This document shows positions 9,677 to 18,179 of a DNA stretch of 64,000 bases, piece by piece (within the stretch, counting starts at the first letter, position 1; every line of letters begins with the position of its first letter). The stretch is taken from NCBI GenBank assembly GCA_947595585.1, contig CANQET010000004.1:1-64000 (forward strand). Direction: 5' to 3'. This DNA is from an uncultured Clostridia bacterium. Its GTDB lineage: Bacteria; Bacillota; Clostridia; Christensenellales; Borkfalkiaceae. The notes under the pieces were generated by a model. It worked only from the letters and a program-made list of their open reading frames with translations. It searched no databases and was not told the DNA's origin. Position numbers and translations under genes: made by a program.

Positions 9677-11269
9677 TCAGTTGACCACCTCCAGCTGCTC
9701 GAATAACTGCAGGATGCGCTTGCGGAAGCCGACCGTCCAAGGAAGGCCGCCCGCGACGACCACGGTGATGCCGATGGCGTAGGCGATATAGAGATTGAGC
9801 CCGAAGTAGCTCCCGAGGATCATGGCCCCCGCATAGAGCACGGGGATGACATAGGAGAACATCGAGGAGAAGAAGTAGCTGCGGGAACGGTTCTGGCGGA
9901 CCTGCAGCTCTTCATAGAGCGAAATGACGCTAAACGTCACTTGGATGAGCAAGGTGATGAGCAGCCCGAAGAGCGCCTCGGGGATCGTGAAGCATTGCAG
10001 GACGCACAGGATCCCGTAGCTCAGGATCACCGAGCCCGAGATGAAGGCGAGCGGCAGGCCGATCTTTACGGTGAGCTGCTGAAAGATGCCGACGGGGATC
10101 GTCTTGATGAGGCGGATGTTCTTCCCCTCCGAGGAGATGTAGCTGTTGGCCCCCTGGCTGATGATGAGGCTGATGAGGATGACCATCAACATATCGATGA
10201 TGGGCAAAAAGTTGGGCATGAGGGCGACATAATAGGCGAAGATGCCCGAACGGAAGATGGTATTCACCGAGGAGACGATGAGGTAGACGAGGAGCGGCTG
10301 GACGAGGACGAGCCCCGTGAAGGAGAAGAGATTGTTGCTGTCGCCGAACAGCAAGACGAACTCCTTCTTGATGAGCGCCCGCGTGACGGACGTGCTCCTG
10401 TAGACCGTCTTCTTGGTCCGCGCACGGCGGTTGAAGCGCACGCTGCGCAGGTAGTTGAAGCTGACGATGCACACCGTCGTCCCCAAGAGGAAGACGCCGA
10501 GCGCAACGCAGAGATAGATGCCGATCATGCGCAGATTGCCTGCGAAGAAGAGGTCGACGAGCCAGCCGAGCGGGATCATGTTGCGCTTTGCGGCGATCAT
10601 GGCGTCCACCGTGCTCGAGTTGATGATGGCATCGAAGTTGTTGGAGGCGACGAGCGAGACGAAGACGTTCAGCACGACGCTGTAGAGATAGCACAGCCCG
10701 AAGATGATGATGACGGCCACCGCAAGCTGCACCCATGCATGCTTTTTGAGGAAATCCGAGATGAGCTTGTAGGGATACACGAGGAGCAGGGAGACGCCGC
10801 ACTCGAAGGGGAAGGCCATCGCGGGATAGAAGAGCCCGAGGTAGTAGGCCATCTTGCCGCCGCCGTAGAGGACGTTATACGCCACGATGACGGGATAGGT
10901 GAACATGAGCTCGGTCACGTATTGGGTCAAGAACAAGAACAGCAGTTTGGAGAGGATGATCTGGCTGTTGCCGACGGGCATGCTCGCGAGCGTAGCGATA
11001 TCGCGTTCGTTGAAGAAGAGCTTCTTCGCCTGCGCGACGCCGAGCAGGATCATGAGCACGCTGATGATGCAGAGCGCGACGGAGAGGAAGGCGATCGGGG
11101 CGTTGACATAGGGCTTCAGGCGCGACAAAACGCCCGCCACGATATACGTTTCGATCGCGACGAACAGGGCGAAGAGCAGCGCGCTCAAGAGGTAGGAGAC
11201 CAGCCTCCACTTGCCCGCCTTTCCGCTTGCAAACATCAGTTTGAAGTCTTTTGCCAACAGGAAGATCAT
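9677..11269 (-). CDS. ABC-2-type transporter permease
   Basis: A 530-residue integral membrane protein with around ten or more hydrophobic segments, including pairs near residues 20-90, 130-220, 260-300 and 370-520. It lacks a periplasmic binding protein and is paired with a single ATPase gene, so it is probably an exporter-type permease acting as a homodimer or with two similar halves. The start was set at the ATG at 11269 because this gives a 4-base ATGA overlap with the ATPase gene; the open frame extends further upstream but only as shadow sequence. The substrate is unknown; context suggests surface-protein or cell-envelope material. Confidence 0.8.
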   Translation of the reverse strand: MIFLLAKDFKLMFASGKAGKWRLVSYLLSALLFALFVAIETYIVAGVLSRLKPYVNAPIAFLSVALCIISVLMILLGVAQAKKLFFNERDIATLASMPVGNSQIILSKLLFLFLTQYVTELMFTYPVIVAYNVLYGGGKMAYYLGLFYPAMAFPFECGVSLLLVYPYKLISDFLKKHAWVQLAVAVIIIFGLCYLYSVVLNVFVSLVASNNFDAIINSSTVDAMIAAKRNMIPLGWLVDLFFAGNLRMIGIYLCVALGVFLLGTTVCIVSFNYLRSVRFNRRARTKKTVYRSTSVTRALIKKEFVLLFGDSNNLFSFTGLVLVQPLLVYLIVSSVNTIFRSGIFAYYVALMPNFLPIIDMLMVILISLIISQGANSYISSEGKNIRLIKTIPVGIFQQLTVKIGLPLAFISGSVILSYGILCVLQCFTIPEALFGLLITLLIQVTFSVISLYEELQVRQNRSRSYFFSSMFSYVIPVLYAGAMILGSYFGLNLYIAYAIGITVVVAGGLPWTVGFRKRILQLFEQLEVVN

Positions 11270-12135
11270 TGCTCGGTTCCGTAAGTTTCGATGAAGAGCC
11301 GCGAGAGACGCAGGCGGAGGTTGGGCGAGTGGGCGAGGTCGTAGGAAGCGGCAACGACGCCGCCGTTCACGATCGCCACGCGGTCGCACAGTTTGGAGAC
11401 GAGCTCGATGTTGTGCGAGGTGACGAACACCGTCTTGCCGTGATTGGCGTATTCGCGCATCATCTTTTTGAGCTCCTCCACGGCCATAATATCGAGGCCG
11501 ACGGTAGGCTCATCGAGGATCCACACATCGGGATTGTGCAGAAGGCTCGCGACGAGGCAGAGCTTCTGCTTCATGCCGTGGGAATACCCCGAAATGGGAA
11601 GATGCAGATCGCTCTCTTTGAAGGAAAGCCGCCCCGTGAGGTATTCGGTATTCGCCTTGAAGTCCTTCTGCCCCACGCCATAGACGCTCGCGACGAACTC
11701 GAGGTAGTCATAGCCCGTCATGATATCGTAGCAGGTGGGTTCGCTGGCGACGTACCCGAAGAGCCGCTTGCATTCCACGGCCTCGTGGACGACGTCGTAC
11801 CCGCCGATCTCGATGGTACCGCCGTCGAAGCGTTTTACGCCGATCATGCAGTCGATCGTCGTGGATTTCCCGATACCGTTCCGCCCGATGAAGCCGAAGA
11901 GCTCCCCTTTGTAGACGTCGAGATCGATGCCTTTTAAGACCTCTTTCTTCCCGTAGGATTTTTGCAGCCCCTTGATGGAGATGGCGATCTCCTTCCCCCC
12001 CTTTTCGGGGGAAGCGGGCTTTGCGGGGGAAGCGGGCGCGGCAGGCGCCGCATCCGAAGAAGGCCGGGGGGCCTCTATCGTTTCTGCGGGTCTTTCTTCG
12101 GCTTTTTCGGTTTTCTTTCTCGTAAAAATGCTCAT
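11266..12135 (-). CDS. ABC transporter ATP-binding protein
   Basis: About 289 residues. After a charged, Ala/Pro-rich N-terminal tail of about 50 residues comes a complete ATPase domain. It has Walker A GRNGIGKST, signature YSHGMKQKL (a variant of LSGGQ in which SHGM replaces SGGQ, common in ABC-2 exporters) and Walker B WILDEPTVGLD, followed by the switch histidine in VTSHN. It energises the permease encoded immediately downstream. The ATG at 12135 overlaps the upstream stop by 4 bases. The extended tail is unusual for this class and may be an interaction region. Confidence 0.9.
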   Translation of the reverse strand: MSIFTRKKTEKAEERPAETIEAPRPSSDAAPAAPASPAKPASPEKGGKEIAISIKGLQKSYGKKEVLKGIDLDVYKGELFGFIGRNGIGKSTTIDCMIGVKRFDGGTIEIGGYDVVHEAVECKRLFGYVASEPTCYDIMTGYDYLEFVASVYGVGQKDFKANTEYLTGRLSFKESDLHLPISGYSHGMKQKLCLVASLLHNPDVWILDEPTVGLDIMAVEELKKMMREYANHGKTVFVTSHNIELVSKLCDRVAIVNGGVVAASYDLAHSPNLRLRLSRLFIETYGTEQ

Positions 12136-13412
12136 GCTTTTCTCAATTTGGCAAGCCACACTTTGCTTTCCGCAAAGCGCCACATGGAGCCGCAGCGGCC
12201 GCAGGTATAAAACGTTTGATTTCTCACTTCTTTGCCGCCGCAGACGGGGCAGCGGGTCTCATAGAGCGCCTTGCTCGCCGCGGTAAGCTGCGTCTTTTCG
12301 GCAAGATAGCGGGAAAGAAGCTCCGTTTCATTCCCCCTTGCGGTATGCCGCGGGAACACGTCCCCCTCGGCGTAGGCAAGATCCCACAGGTTTACGGCCT
12401 CGATGCTCGTGAGCCCCTCGGGGTATTCCGCAAGGTCTTTCCGGATGCTCCCGAAGTCCGCGGCGCCGTCGAAGAGCAGCAGATTTCGCGTACATGCCCC
12501 GCCGTTTTGCCTGTTTTCGACGTTCACATAGAGCCCGCCGAACTTCGTATCCGCCTCGAGTTTCAGATGGAATTCTCCCTTGGAGAAGGCCATGGGCCGC
12601 ACGATCCCCTCTCCCTTTTTGCCGCGGGAGGAAGGCGCAAAGCCCGCTTGGCGCAGGGCGAGCAGCATCCGCGTGAAGAAGTACGCCTGCAGGTCTTCCG
12701 TCCTCGCCTGTTCGTCGCCGTAGGTGACGTAGCGCACATAGAAGCGGAAGCAGTGATTATAGAGGCGGTTGTGCTTTAAGACGTTGGTCGCCTCCACATG
12801 GGTGAAGGCCGTGCCCGCCTTTTGGACCTCTTTATAGAAGAAGGTCCCCTTGATGCGCCGCACTTTCTTTGCGAGCGTCTCGAGGCGGAGGATGCGCTGT
12901 TCGAGCGCCGAGCCTTCGAAGGTGAGCGCCCCGTCCCGCGCGAGCGTTCCGAGGAGGTAGTCGTAGAATTTGGTATAATCGGAGATCTGGCTTCCGATCT
13001 GGTCGATGAGGTGGACGATGAAGCGGTTCTCGTAGTTGGCGAGGCGGTCGATGTTCTGGAAGTAGTAGACTTCCGCGGGCGTCATGACCCCGCGTTTATC
13101 TTTCCAGAGCCGCTGGTCGCGGACGGTATCGCGGAACATCTCGGGGGTGAGCCCGTGCGCCTGTTCGGCACGGAGGATGATGGTCTCCCTCTCGTTGACG
13201 ATATGCGGATGGGCGATGATCGACGTGATGACATTGAGCTCGGCGCCGATCTCCCGAAAGAAGGCCTCGTCGTTTTCGAGCTGCAGCTGTTGCAAGCTGA
13301 GCCCTTCGAGGGTTTGGATATCCCGCCAAAAGCAGGCGTCGTCGCGGGAAGCGGCATACTCCCCGATGGCGGCGACTTCTTCTTTCAGCAGTTTTTCGGC
13401 GCAATGGATCAT
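12132..13412 (-). CDS. Unknown protein with C-terminal zinc ribbon, partner of the AAA+ ATPase
   Basis: About 426 residues, no membrane segment. The N-terminal and central parts are helical and charged, with a motif ENRFIVHLIDQIG that loosely recalls DUF2357 proteins found beside McrB-like ATPases; I consider that relation possible, not shown. The last 50 residues hold two CxxC pairs (CPVCGG and CGRCGS) 16 residues apart, a zinc ribbon. The start was placed at the ATG at 13412, just after the stop of the ATPase gene, because the upstream extension is low-complexity shadow. Tight coupling on both sides suggests it works with the membrane AAA+ protein. No nuclease catalytic motif is obvious. 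Confidence 0.6.
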   Translation of the reverse strand: MIHCAEKLLKEEVAAIGEYAASRDDACFWRDIQTLEGLSLQQLQLENDEAFFREIGAELNVITSIIAHPHIVNERETIILRAEQAHGLTPEMFRDTVRDQRLWKDKRGVMTPAEVYYFQNIDRLANYENRFIVHLIDQIGSQISDYTKFYDYLLGTLARDGALTFEGSALEQRILRLETLAKKVRRIKGTFFYKEVQKAGTAFTHVEATNVLKHNRLYNHCFRFYVRYVTYGDEQARTEDLQAYFFTRMLLALRQAGFAPSSRGKKGEGIVRPMAFSKGEFHLKLEADTKFGGLYVNVENRQNGGACTRNLLLFDGAADFGSIRKDLAEYPEGLTSIEAVNLWDLAYAEGDVFPRHTARGNETELLSRYLAEKTQLTAASKALYETRCPVCGGKEVRNQTFYTCGRCGSMWRFAESKVWLAKLRKA

Positions 13413-13419
13413 GACGGTA

Positions 13420-15258
13420 TCAGAGTTTCTTGAGGAGATTGCGGATGACTTTTTCGCTGCGTTTGAAGACGCCTTCGCCATACGTGCTATCGAACAGTTC
13501 GACGACGTGCTTCAAGCCGTCTTTGATGTAATCTTCGAAGCGTCCCTCGAGCTTTGCGAGGATCTTGCGGGCGAAGATGAAGTCGAGCACCTCTTCCTTG
13601 GTGCCGCCGCAGGCGATATAGGTGGGTACGAGCGCCTCGATCTGGTTGAGGACGCGGTTCCCGAAGGCGATATCGAAGGTATCGTAGATGTAATCGGTGA
13701 TGCGGGAAAGTTTGTCGATATCCCCCTTCGTGAGCCTGTTCTCCGTCTCTTGGAGGGCGGCGTCGAAGAGGCTGTGGAGGGCTGCGGCGCCGAGCACGAT
13801 GGGCTCCGAAGGCCCCTCTGCCTCGAAGGCGTCGTTGCGGTTATCGAATTCGATGGGGATCGCACGGTCGTAGACCTTATCGGCGATCGTAAACGTACTG
13901 TCGTCTTTGTTTGCCGTACCCACGAAGTAGCAGTTTTCGGGGATACGGATGATGCCGTCTTCGAGCTTCACGGGCGGAAGGAAGTCTGCGGGAAGCTGCA
14001 TGAGGCGCAATTTCCACTCCGAGGAGGGATATTCGAGCACCGAGAGGAAGTCGGCGAAGTAATACTCCACGCGGGAGATGTTGAGTTCATCGAGGACGAA
14101 GACGTTGATGCGGTCCCCGTCGTAGTTGGCTTCATAGAGCGCGGTGAGGAAATCCGTCTCGTTATACGTCTTGCTGAAGTCGTTGAAATAGCCGAGCAAG
14201 TTCGTGCGGTCGCGCCAAGTGGCCTGCACGGGGATGAAGGTCGCCGTGCCGCCCACGTATTTTGCGAAATAGCGGGGAAGCGAGCTCTTGCCCGTACCGC
14301 TCAGACCCTCGAGGAGGATGAAGCGGGAGGCATTGAGGCCGCTGATGAACATGCGGATGGTCTCGCGGTCGAAGTAGAGCTTCTCCGTCTCGGCGAGATA
14401 GTTGCGGAAGCCCTCCGCAAGGGTGAAAAGCGTCACATCCGAGCTCTCGAGAAGTTCGGCGTCGAAGCCCTCGTAGCGTGCATCCACCGAGGAGAGCGCG
14501 GGGAAGACGATCTCGCGCGCTTCGAGCTCGACGGTCCCGCCCGAGACGGTCGCACTGCCGTTTCCGCCGCCTCCGCCACCGCCGCCGGAGCCGCCGCCCG
14601 TCCCCTCTCCGCCCGAGGAAGCCGAAGCGCTTGCCGCCTCGCCGCCATCGAAACTTTCGGCGACGACCGCATCCTTCTCCTCGTTTTCGGCGAGGATATC
14701 TTCGAGCGAAGCGTCGTCGAAGAAGTCGAAGGGCTCGTTGACTTTACGGAAGTTGACGACGAGCATGACGATCGAGCCGATCATCAACGCGAGCATCACA
14801 TAGAGCATGAGGGCGATCGCGAGGCACTCACCCACGAAGATGAGGTGGTTGAGGACGTTCTCCGCCGTGATCCGCGGCTGAATGAGCAGCCCCAGCCCGA
14901 GCGAGAGCGCAAGGCAGCCGATGAAGGTCGCGATGTAGATGAGCCACATGCGCCACGAATACATCTTCTTGCCGTTGACGAAGGCGAACCGCCGTTCGAA
15001 CACGACCGCGATCGTAAAGATGATGCAGTAGATCGCGACGAGCGCCACGCAAACGAGGCCGAAGATCCCCGAGGAGATCTGCTTGAAGCGCATCGCATCG
15101 GCCATGAGGGCGATGGGATTTTTCGCACTCACGATCGAGCTTTCGCTGCGGTCGAGGCAGAGCGCCACGAAGATCATGAGGATGGAGAACAGCGCGACAA
15201 GAGCAAAGGAAATGAAGTTCTTGCGCGTAAAGTATTGCTTATTGTTTTTTGTCATCAT
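13420..15258 (-). CDS. Membrane-tethered McrB-like AAA+ ATPase
   Basis: 612 residues. Four hydrophobic segments (about 14-34, 63-86, 103-126, 141-168) precede an acidic stretch and a Gly-rich linker (about 215-241). A AAA+ domain of the dynein-related/McrB class follows: Walker A GLSGTGKSS (318-326), Walker B INVFVLDELN (about 384-393) and sensor-1 FVGTANKDD (about 445-453), followed by DRAIPIEF. Known McrB proteins are cytosolic GTP-driven restriction subunits; a membrane-anchored form inside a secretion operon suggests a remodelling role, such as assembling or extracting exported subunits. That role is inference. The start overlaps the signal peptidase gene by 20 bases. Confidence 0.8.
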   Translation of the reverse strand: MMTKNNKQYFTRKNFISFALVALFSILMIFVALCLDRSESSIVSAKNPIALMADAMRFKQISSGIFGLVCVALVAIYCIIFTIAVVFERRFAFVNGKKMYSWRMWLIYIATFIGCLALSLGLGLLIQPRITAENVLNHLIFVGECLAIALMLYVMLALMIGSIVMLVVNFRKVNEPFDFFDDASLEDILAENEEKDAVVAESFDGGEAASASASSGGEGTGGGSGGGGGGGGNGSATVSGGTVELEAREIVFPALSSVDARYEGFDAELLESSDVTLFTLAEGFRNYLAETEKLYFDRETIRMFISGLNASRFILLEGLSGTGKSSLPRYFAKYVGGTATFIPVQATWRDRTNLLGYFNDFSKTYNETDFLTALYEANYDGDRINVFVLDELNISRVEYYFADFLSVLEYPSSEWKLRLMQLPADFLPPVKLEDGIIRIPENCYFVGTANKDDSTFTIADKVYDRAIPIEFDNRNDAFEAEGPSEPIVLGAAALHSLFDAALQETENRLTKGDIDKLSRITDYIYDTFDIAFGNRVLNQIEALVPTYIACGGTKEEVLDFIFARKILAKLEGRFEDYIKDGLKHVVELFDSTYGEGVFKRSEKVIRNLLKKL

Positions 15259-16258
15259 TCGTCCTCGTTTCGATGGTTATGATTTTGGTTTGCCGCGAGG
15301 CGCCATCGTCTATGATTTTGAGCATATCATTCGGTTCCGTCGTCTGCTCCCCCGGCGGAACCTCGGATTTTTTTACGAAGCCCTTCTCGTTGAAGTGATA
15401 TTCGTAACCTTTGTAGTAGATGATCTCGAGATATTCGGCCTTGAGGTCCTTCACATCCGAGAGGTCGTCGATGACGGCCATGAGCTGATCGATCCTCGCC
15501 TGCTCCGCCTTCTCGATCTTCCGCGATACGGCGTCGATCATGAAGAGGCAGTAGATGACGGCGACGATCGTCACGATCCCGGGGACGGACTGCACGAACA
15601 TCACGAAGATGCCCACCGTCCGCGCTCTTCCCCCCGTGTATACGCCCACCACGTCGTTGAGGTTGGGGCGGTAGTAGTCGTCGGAATTGTTGCTGTCGCC
15701 GCGGGTGATAAAGCGCACCCCGCCGGGGCTGTTGTCCTCGACGGAGATGATCTCGCGGATGCGGTGGATGATCGTCGTCCCCTCGTTGTTGCGGTAGGCG
15801 ATCACGTCGTATTGCTTGAGATCTTCCGCCTTCTTCACCTTTTGGATGACGATCACATCGTAGGTGTTGAATTGGTTATCGAGCTGCTCTGTATCGAGAT
15901 AGGTGTTCACGGGGTTGCGCTGGCTCATGGAAGCCGAGGCGACGACGAGGATCCCCCGATCGAACACAGGCCCCTTGGTGAACTTCCCGATGATCGAGAG
16001 GATGAGCACGGGGATGATGATGACGAGGAAGAGCACGAAGAGCACCGTCCGCACGATGGCAAACGCCTTGCGCCTGCGGGTGACCTTGGGGTCCTTCTCC
16101 TTGATCGCCGCATCGATGAGGTCGATATCCCGCTTGCCCGTCTCGATCTGGTTCACCGTCGACTTGCGGTAGGCAAAGTAGAGCAGCGTGAACACACCCG
16201 CAAAGCACAGGAGACCGAAAAATGTTACAACGATGGAAATGAGTTCGGATTGCTGCAT
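15239..16258 (-). CDS. SipW-type (S26B) signal peptidase I
   Basis: 339 residues. Hydrophobic segments lie at about 7-30, 67-91 and 213-238. The catalytic Ser is in VVASASM (Ser110). In place of the bacterial lysine there is a histidine in TTIIHRI (His165), followed by FITRGDSN. A Ser/His pair marks the archaeal/ER-like S26B class to which SipW belongs, which matures TasA-type fibre proteins. The extra N-terminal helix and a charged C-terminal tail of about 95 residues are additions relative to SipW. It is encoded one base after a TasA-like gene, with other likely substrates at 17183 and 4706. Confidence 0.88.
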   Translation of the reverse strand: MQQSELISIVVTFFGLLCFAGVFTLLYFAYRKSTVNQIETGKRDIDLIDAAIKEKDPKVTRRRKAFAIVRTVLFVLFLVIIIPVLILSIIGKFTKGPVFDRGILVVASASMSQRNPVNTYLDTEQLDNQFNTYDVIVIQKVKKAEDLKQYDVIAYRNNEGTTIIHRIREIISVEDNSPGGVRFITRGDSNNSDDYYRPNLNDVVGVYTGGRARTVGIFVMFVQSVPGIVTIVAVIYCLFMIDAVSRKIEKAEQARIDQLMAVIDDLSDVKDLKAEYLEIIYYKGYEYHFNEKGFVKKSEVPPGEQTTEPNDMLKIIDDGASRQTKIITIETRTNDDKKQ

Positions 16259-16259
16259 A

Positions 16260-16985
16260 TCACACCTTCGGGCTGGCGATGAGCGTCAATGTAAACGTGG
16301 GGAGAGAAAACGCACTCCCGGACATCACCATATCATAGAAATCGTTGAGCGTCTCGCGCATCTCGTCGTAGGAGATATCCGCGCCCGCTTCGTCGTAGTA
16401 GAGGCTCGGATTGATCCCGCCGAAGATCTCCCCCCAGGCAAGCGTGAGGGTGAACTTCACCCGCCATGCGTCTTGCTCGGGAATGGAAGTCCCGTCCGAG
16501 AGCGGGATCTCGATGCGCTTCGGCTTCCCCGCCTCCATATCGTAGTAGGCGTCGATATCGAGATACCCCTTCTTCGCCGCATCGATCACCCCTTGCGGGA
16601 GCTCGAGCTCGTATTCGAATTGCTGCAGATAGCGCGAATGCTCGATGACGACGTCGACTTCGACGTTGAGCTTCTCGCAGTCCGTCCCGTTCCACATGAG
16701 GCGGCCCGCGTAGTCGTCCTTTGCAGAATCGAAGCGGAAGCCCGTGTTCACCCTGTGGTCGTCGGATTCGAGGTCTACCTCGAGCCCGTCGAGGGAGACG
16801 CGGCCGAAGTCGAGCGGGCTGTCGATCACCCCCGCGACGGTGATCGTGCTCCCGAGGGAACCGCTTAAGGCGCTGAAGAGCAGCCAGATGGCGATCCCCG
16901 TCACGATGAGCACCACCGCCACGAAGATGAGCGCCGCCGTCATGAGGCGCTTCCGCGAATACTGTTTTTTGGTAAGTTTTGCCAC
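16260..16985 (-). CDS. TasA-like single-pass exported protein
   Basis: About 241 residues. A basic N-terminus (KLTKKQYSRKR) is followed by a hydrophobic segment (about 17-40) and then a beta-rich domain starting STITVAGVID. The layout matches the TasA/camelysin-like neighbours but without the small-residue-W motif. A GTG start at 16985 was chosen because GAGG lies 8 bases upstream; an in-frame ATG at 17024 falls in the intercistronic hairpin region. It is the first gene of the coupled operon and sits directly before the signal peptidase, the position TapA holds relative to SipW in Bacillus. A TapA-like accessory role is inference only; no TapA sequence motif was seen. Confidence 0.6.
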   Translation of the reverse strand: MAKLTKKQYSRKRLMTAALIFVAVVLIVTGIAIWLLFSALSGSLGSTITVAGVIDSPLDFGRVSLDGLEVDLESDDHRVNTGFRFDSAKDDYAGRLMWNGTDCEKLNVEVDVVIEHSRYLQQFEYELELPQGVIDAAKKGYLDIDAYYDMEAGKPKRIEIPLSDGTSIPEQDAWRVKFTLTLAWGEIFGGINPSLYYDEAGADISYDEMRETLNDFYDMVMSGSAFSLPTFTLTLIASPKV

Positions 16986-17022
16986 TCGCTTTTCCTCAAC
17001 TTTGCCCGGGAATTTCGGGGGC

Positions 17023-17152
17023 ACGCGCGCATATATTAGATACGCGTGCGCGCGTAAGAATTTCGGGGCAGAATGCGCCCCGCCGCGGACTCCAAGCCCG
17101 CGTCAATATGAAACTGAGGGGAACAGTAAAGATCTATTCCCCTACAGCTTCA
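17023..17152 (-). promoter_or_regulatory. Three intercistronic hairpins below the major TasA-like gene
   Basis: Between the TasA-like stop (17183) and the next start (16985) the transcript can form three hairpins. The first, 17109-17152, is a long imperfect stem with AGGGGAA/TTCCCCT at its core. The second, 17065-17081, is GGGGC/GCCCC. The third, 17023-17055, is a perfect 9-bp stem ACGCGCGCA/TGCGCGCGT. None is followed by a good U-run, so they look like partial terminators or mRNA-stability elements rather than a full stop. Confidence 0.55.
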
Positions 17153-17182
17153 TAGAGTGATTTTGTGTTATTTACGGAAGGC

Positions 17183-17968
17183 TTAGGCCTTATTGGGCGC
17201 AGATTGGGTCGCCGTGAAGGTGATCGTATAGGTGGTATCGGTAATATTTTGGTTCATCCAAGTAAGCACACCCTTGGCGATCTCACCCCAAGTTGCCGCA
17301 CTGCCGTTTTCGGGCGTACCAACCGTACCGCCGGCGATTGTCCAGTCCGAAGCAGCTTCGTTTTGTCCTTTCACATTGAAGAAGTTATAAGGATTTTGGC
17401 TACCAAAAGCAGAGCCCCAATTGAAAGTTGCGGTGATGTGGAACGTCGTCGAAGACGAGAAATCGAACCCTTCGGCACTCTTGAATTTCACTGTGGCCGA
17501 ACCTTCCGATTGATCCGTGATTGTGATATCTTCCGCGCTCGTAATGGCGCCGGTAGGCGCAGTTTTGCCAACCATATATGTAGGATATCCGACGATCAAG
17601 TTATTCGTTACCGCAGTATCAAAGTTTGCACCTTCGTGTGAGAAAGCGATCTTAAAAGACCCGACCTTGCCTTCGACCGTAACAGTAATATCAACCGCAA
17701 GTTTGCCCTGTCCCGTAGATTGATCTTCAACGAGCCAAGCTCTATCAATATTCATCTCAGCGGGAGAGCCGAAGATGATATTTGCGCCCTCTTCGGGCGA
17801 GACGCTCAACTTGATTCCCTCATCACTTACGGCTTCGGCGGTGACATTGCCCGTCGTGGTGGCTTCCTGTGAGTCCAAAATGACCCAGCTTGCAAAACCC
17901 GTGCCGACCATCGCGACGCATGCGAGCACCGAGGCGGCGACTGCGATCAACCTTGATTTCGATCTCAT
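17183..17968 (-). CDS. TasA/camelysin-like secreted protein (likely major fibre subunit)
   Basis: About 261 residues. The leader MRSKSRLIAVAASVLACVA continues to GTGFASW, then a linker with GNVTAEAVSDEGIKLSV and a beta-sandwich-like mature domain. This is the pattern of TasA/camelysin proteins cleaved by SipW. The ATG at 17968 has AAGGAG upstream; the longer open frame above it is untranslated leader. It has its own strong promoter (18054-18081) and is separated from the downstream operon by hairpins, as expected for an abundantly made subunit. No cysteines or catalytic residues stand out. Whether it actually forms fibres is inference. Confidence 0.72.
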   Translation of the reverse strand: MRSKSRLIAVAASVLACVAMVGTGFASWVILDSQEATTTGNVTAEAVSDEGIKLSVSPEEGANIIFGSPAEMNIDRAWLVEDQSTGQGKLAVDITVTVEGKVGSFKIAFSHEGANFDTAVTNNLIVGYPTYMVGKTAPTGAITSAEDITITDQSEGSATVKFKSAEGFDFSSSTTFHITATFNWGSAFGSQNPYNFFNVKGQNEAASDWTIAGGTVGTPENGSAATWGEIAKGVLTWMNQNITDTTYTITFTATQSAPNKA

Positions 17969-18053
17969 TGTGTTTTTTCTCCTTCTCCTTTTTTTGCGCA
18001 AAATGCACTTTTGTGGGTCCGCAAACTTTTCGCAACCCACATTCTTTGAAACG

Positions 18054-18081
18054 ATTATACCTCACCCCCCCCCCGTGTCAA
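18054..18081 (-). promoter_or_regulatory. Promoter with G10 tract in the spacer (possible phase variation)
   Basis: On the minus strand a perfect TTGACA (18076-18081) and a perfect TATAAT (18054-18059) are separated by 16 bp: C, ten G, then TGAGG. The ideal spacer is 17 bp. A homopolymer at this position is prone to slipped-strand mispairing, and each one-base change alters promoter strength, as known for spacer tracts in fimbrial and porin genes of other bacteria. Confidence 0.8.
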
Positions 18082-18179
18082 ATGTTTTTAACATGTTTTT
18101 TGGAAAAAATTTATAAATTTTTCATCTTTTTTTCACCACCCCCCTTTTTTGCCCCTTTTCCCCCATTTTTCCCCTCGGC

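Noticed and set aside
12132-15258. A McrBC restriction system
   Set aside because: The ATPase is membrane-anchored, the partner lacks a McrC-type nuclease motif, and the genes are embedded in an export operon.
13084-15282. A 732-codon plus-strand open frame over the AAA+ ATPase
   Set aside because: Antisense shadow; the minus strand shows complete AAA+ motifs.
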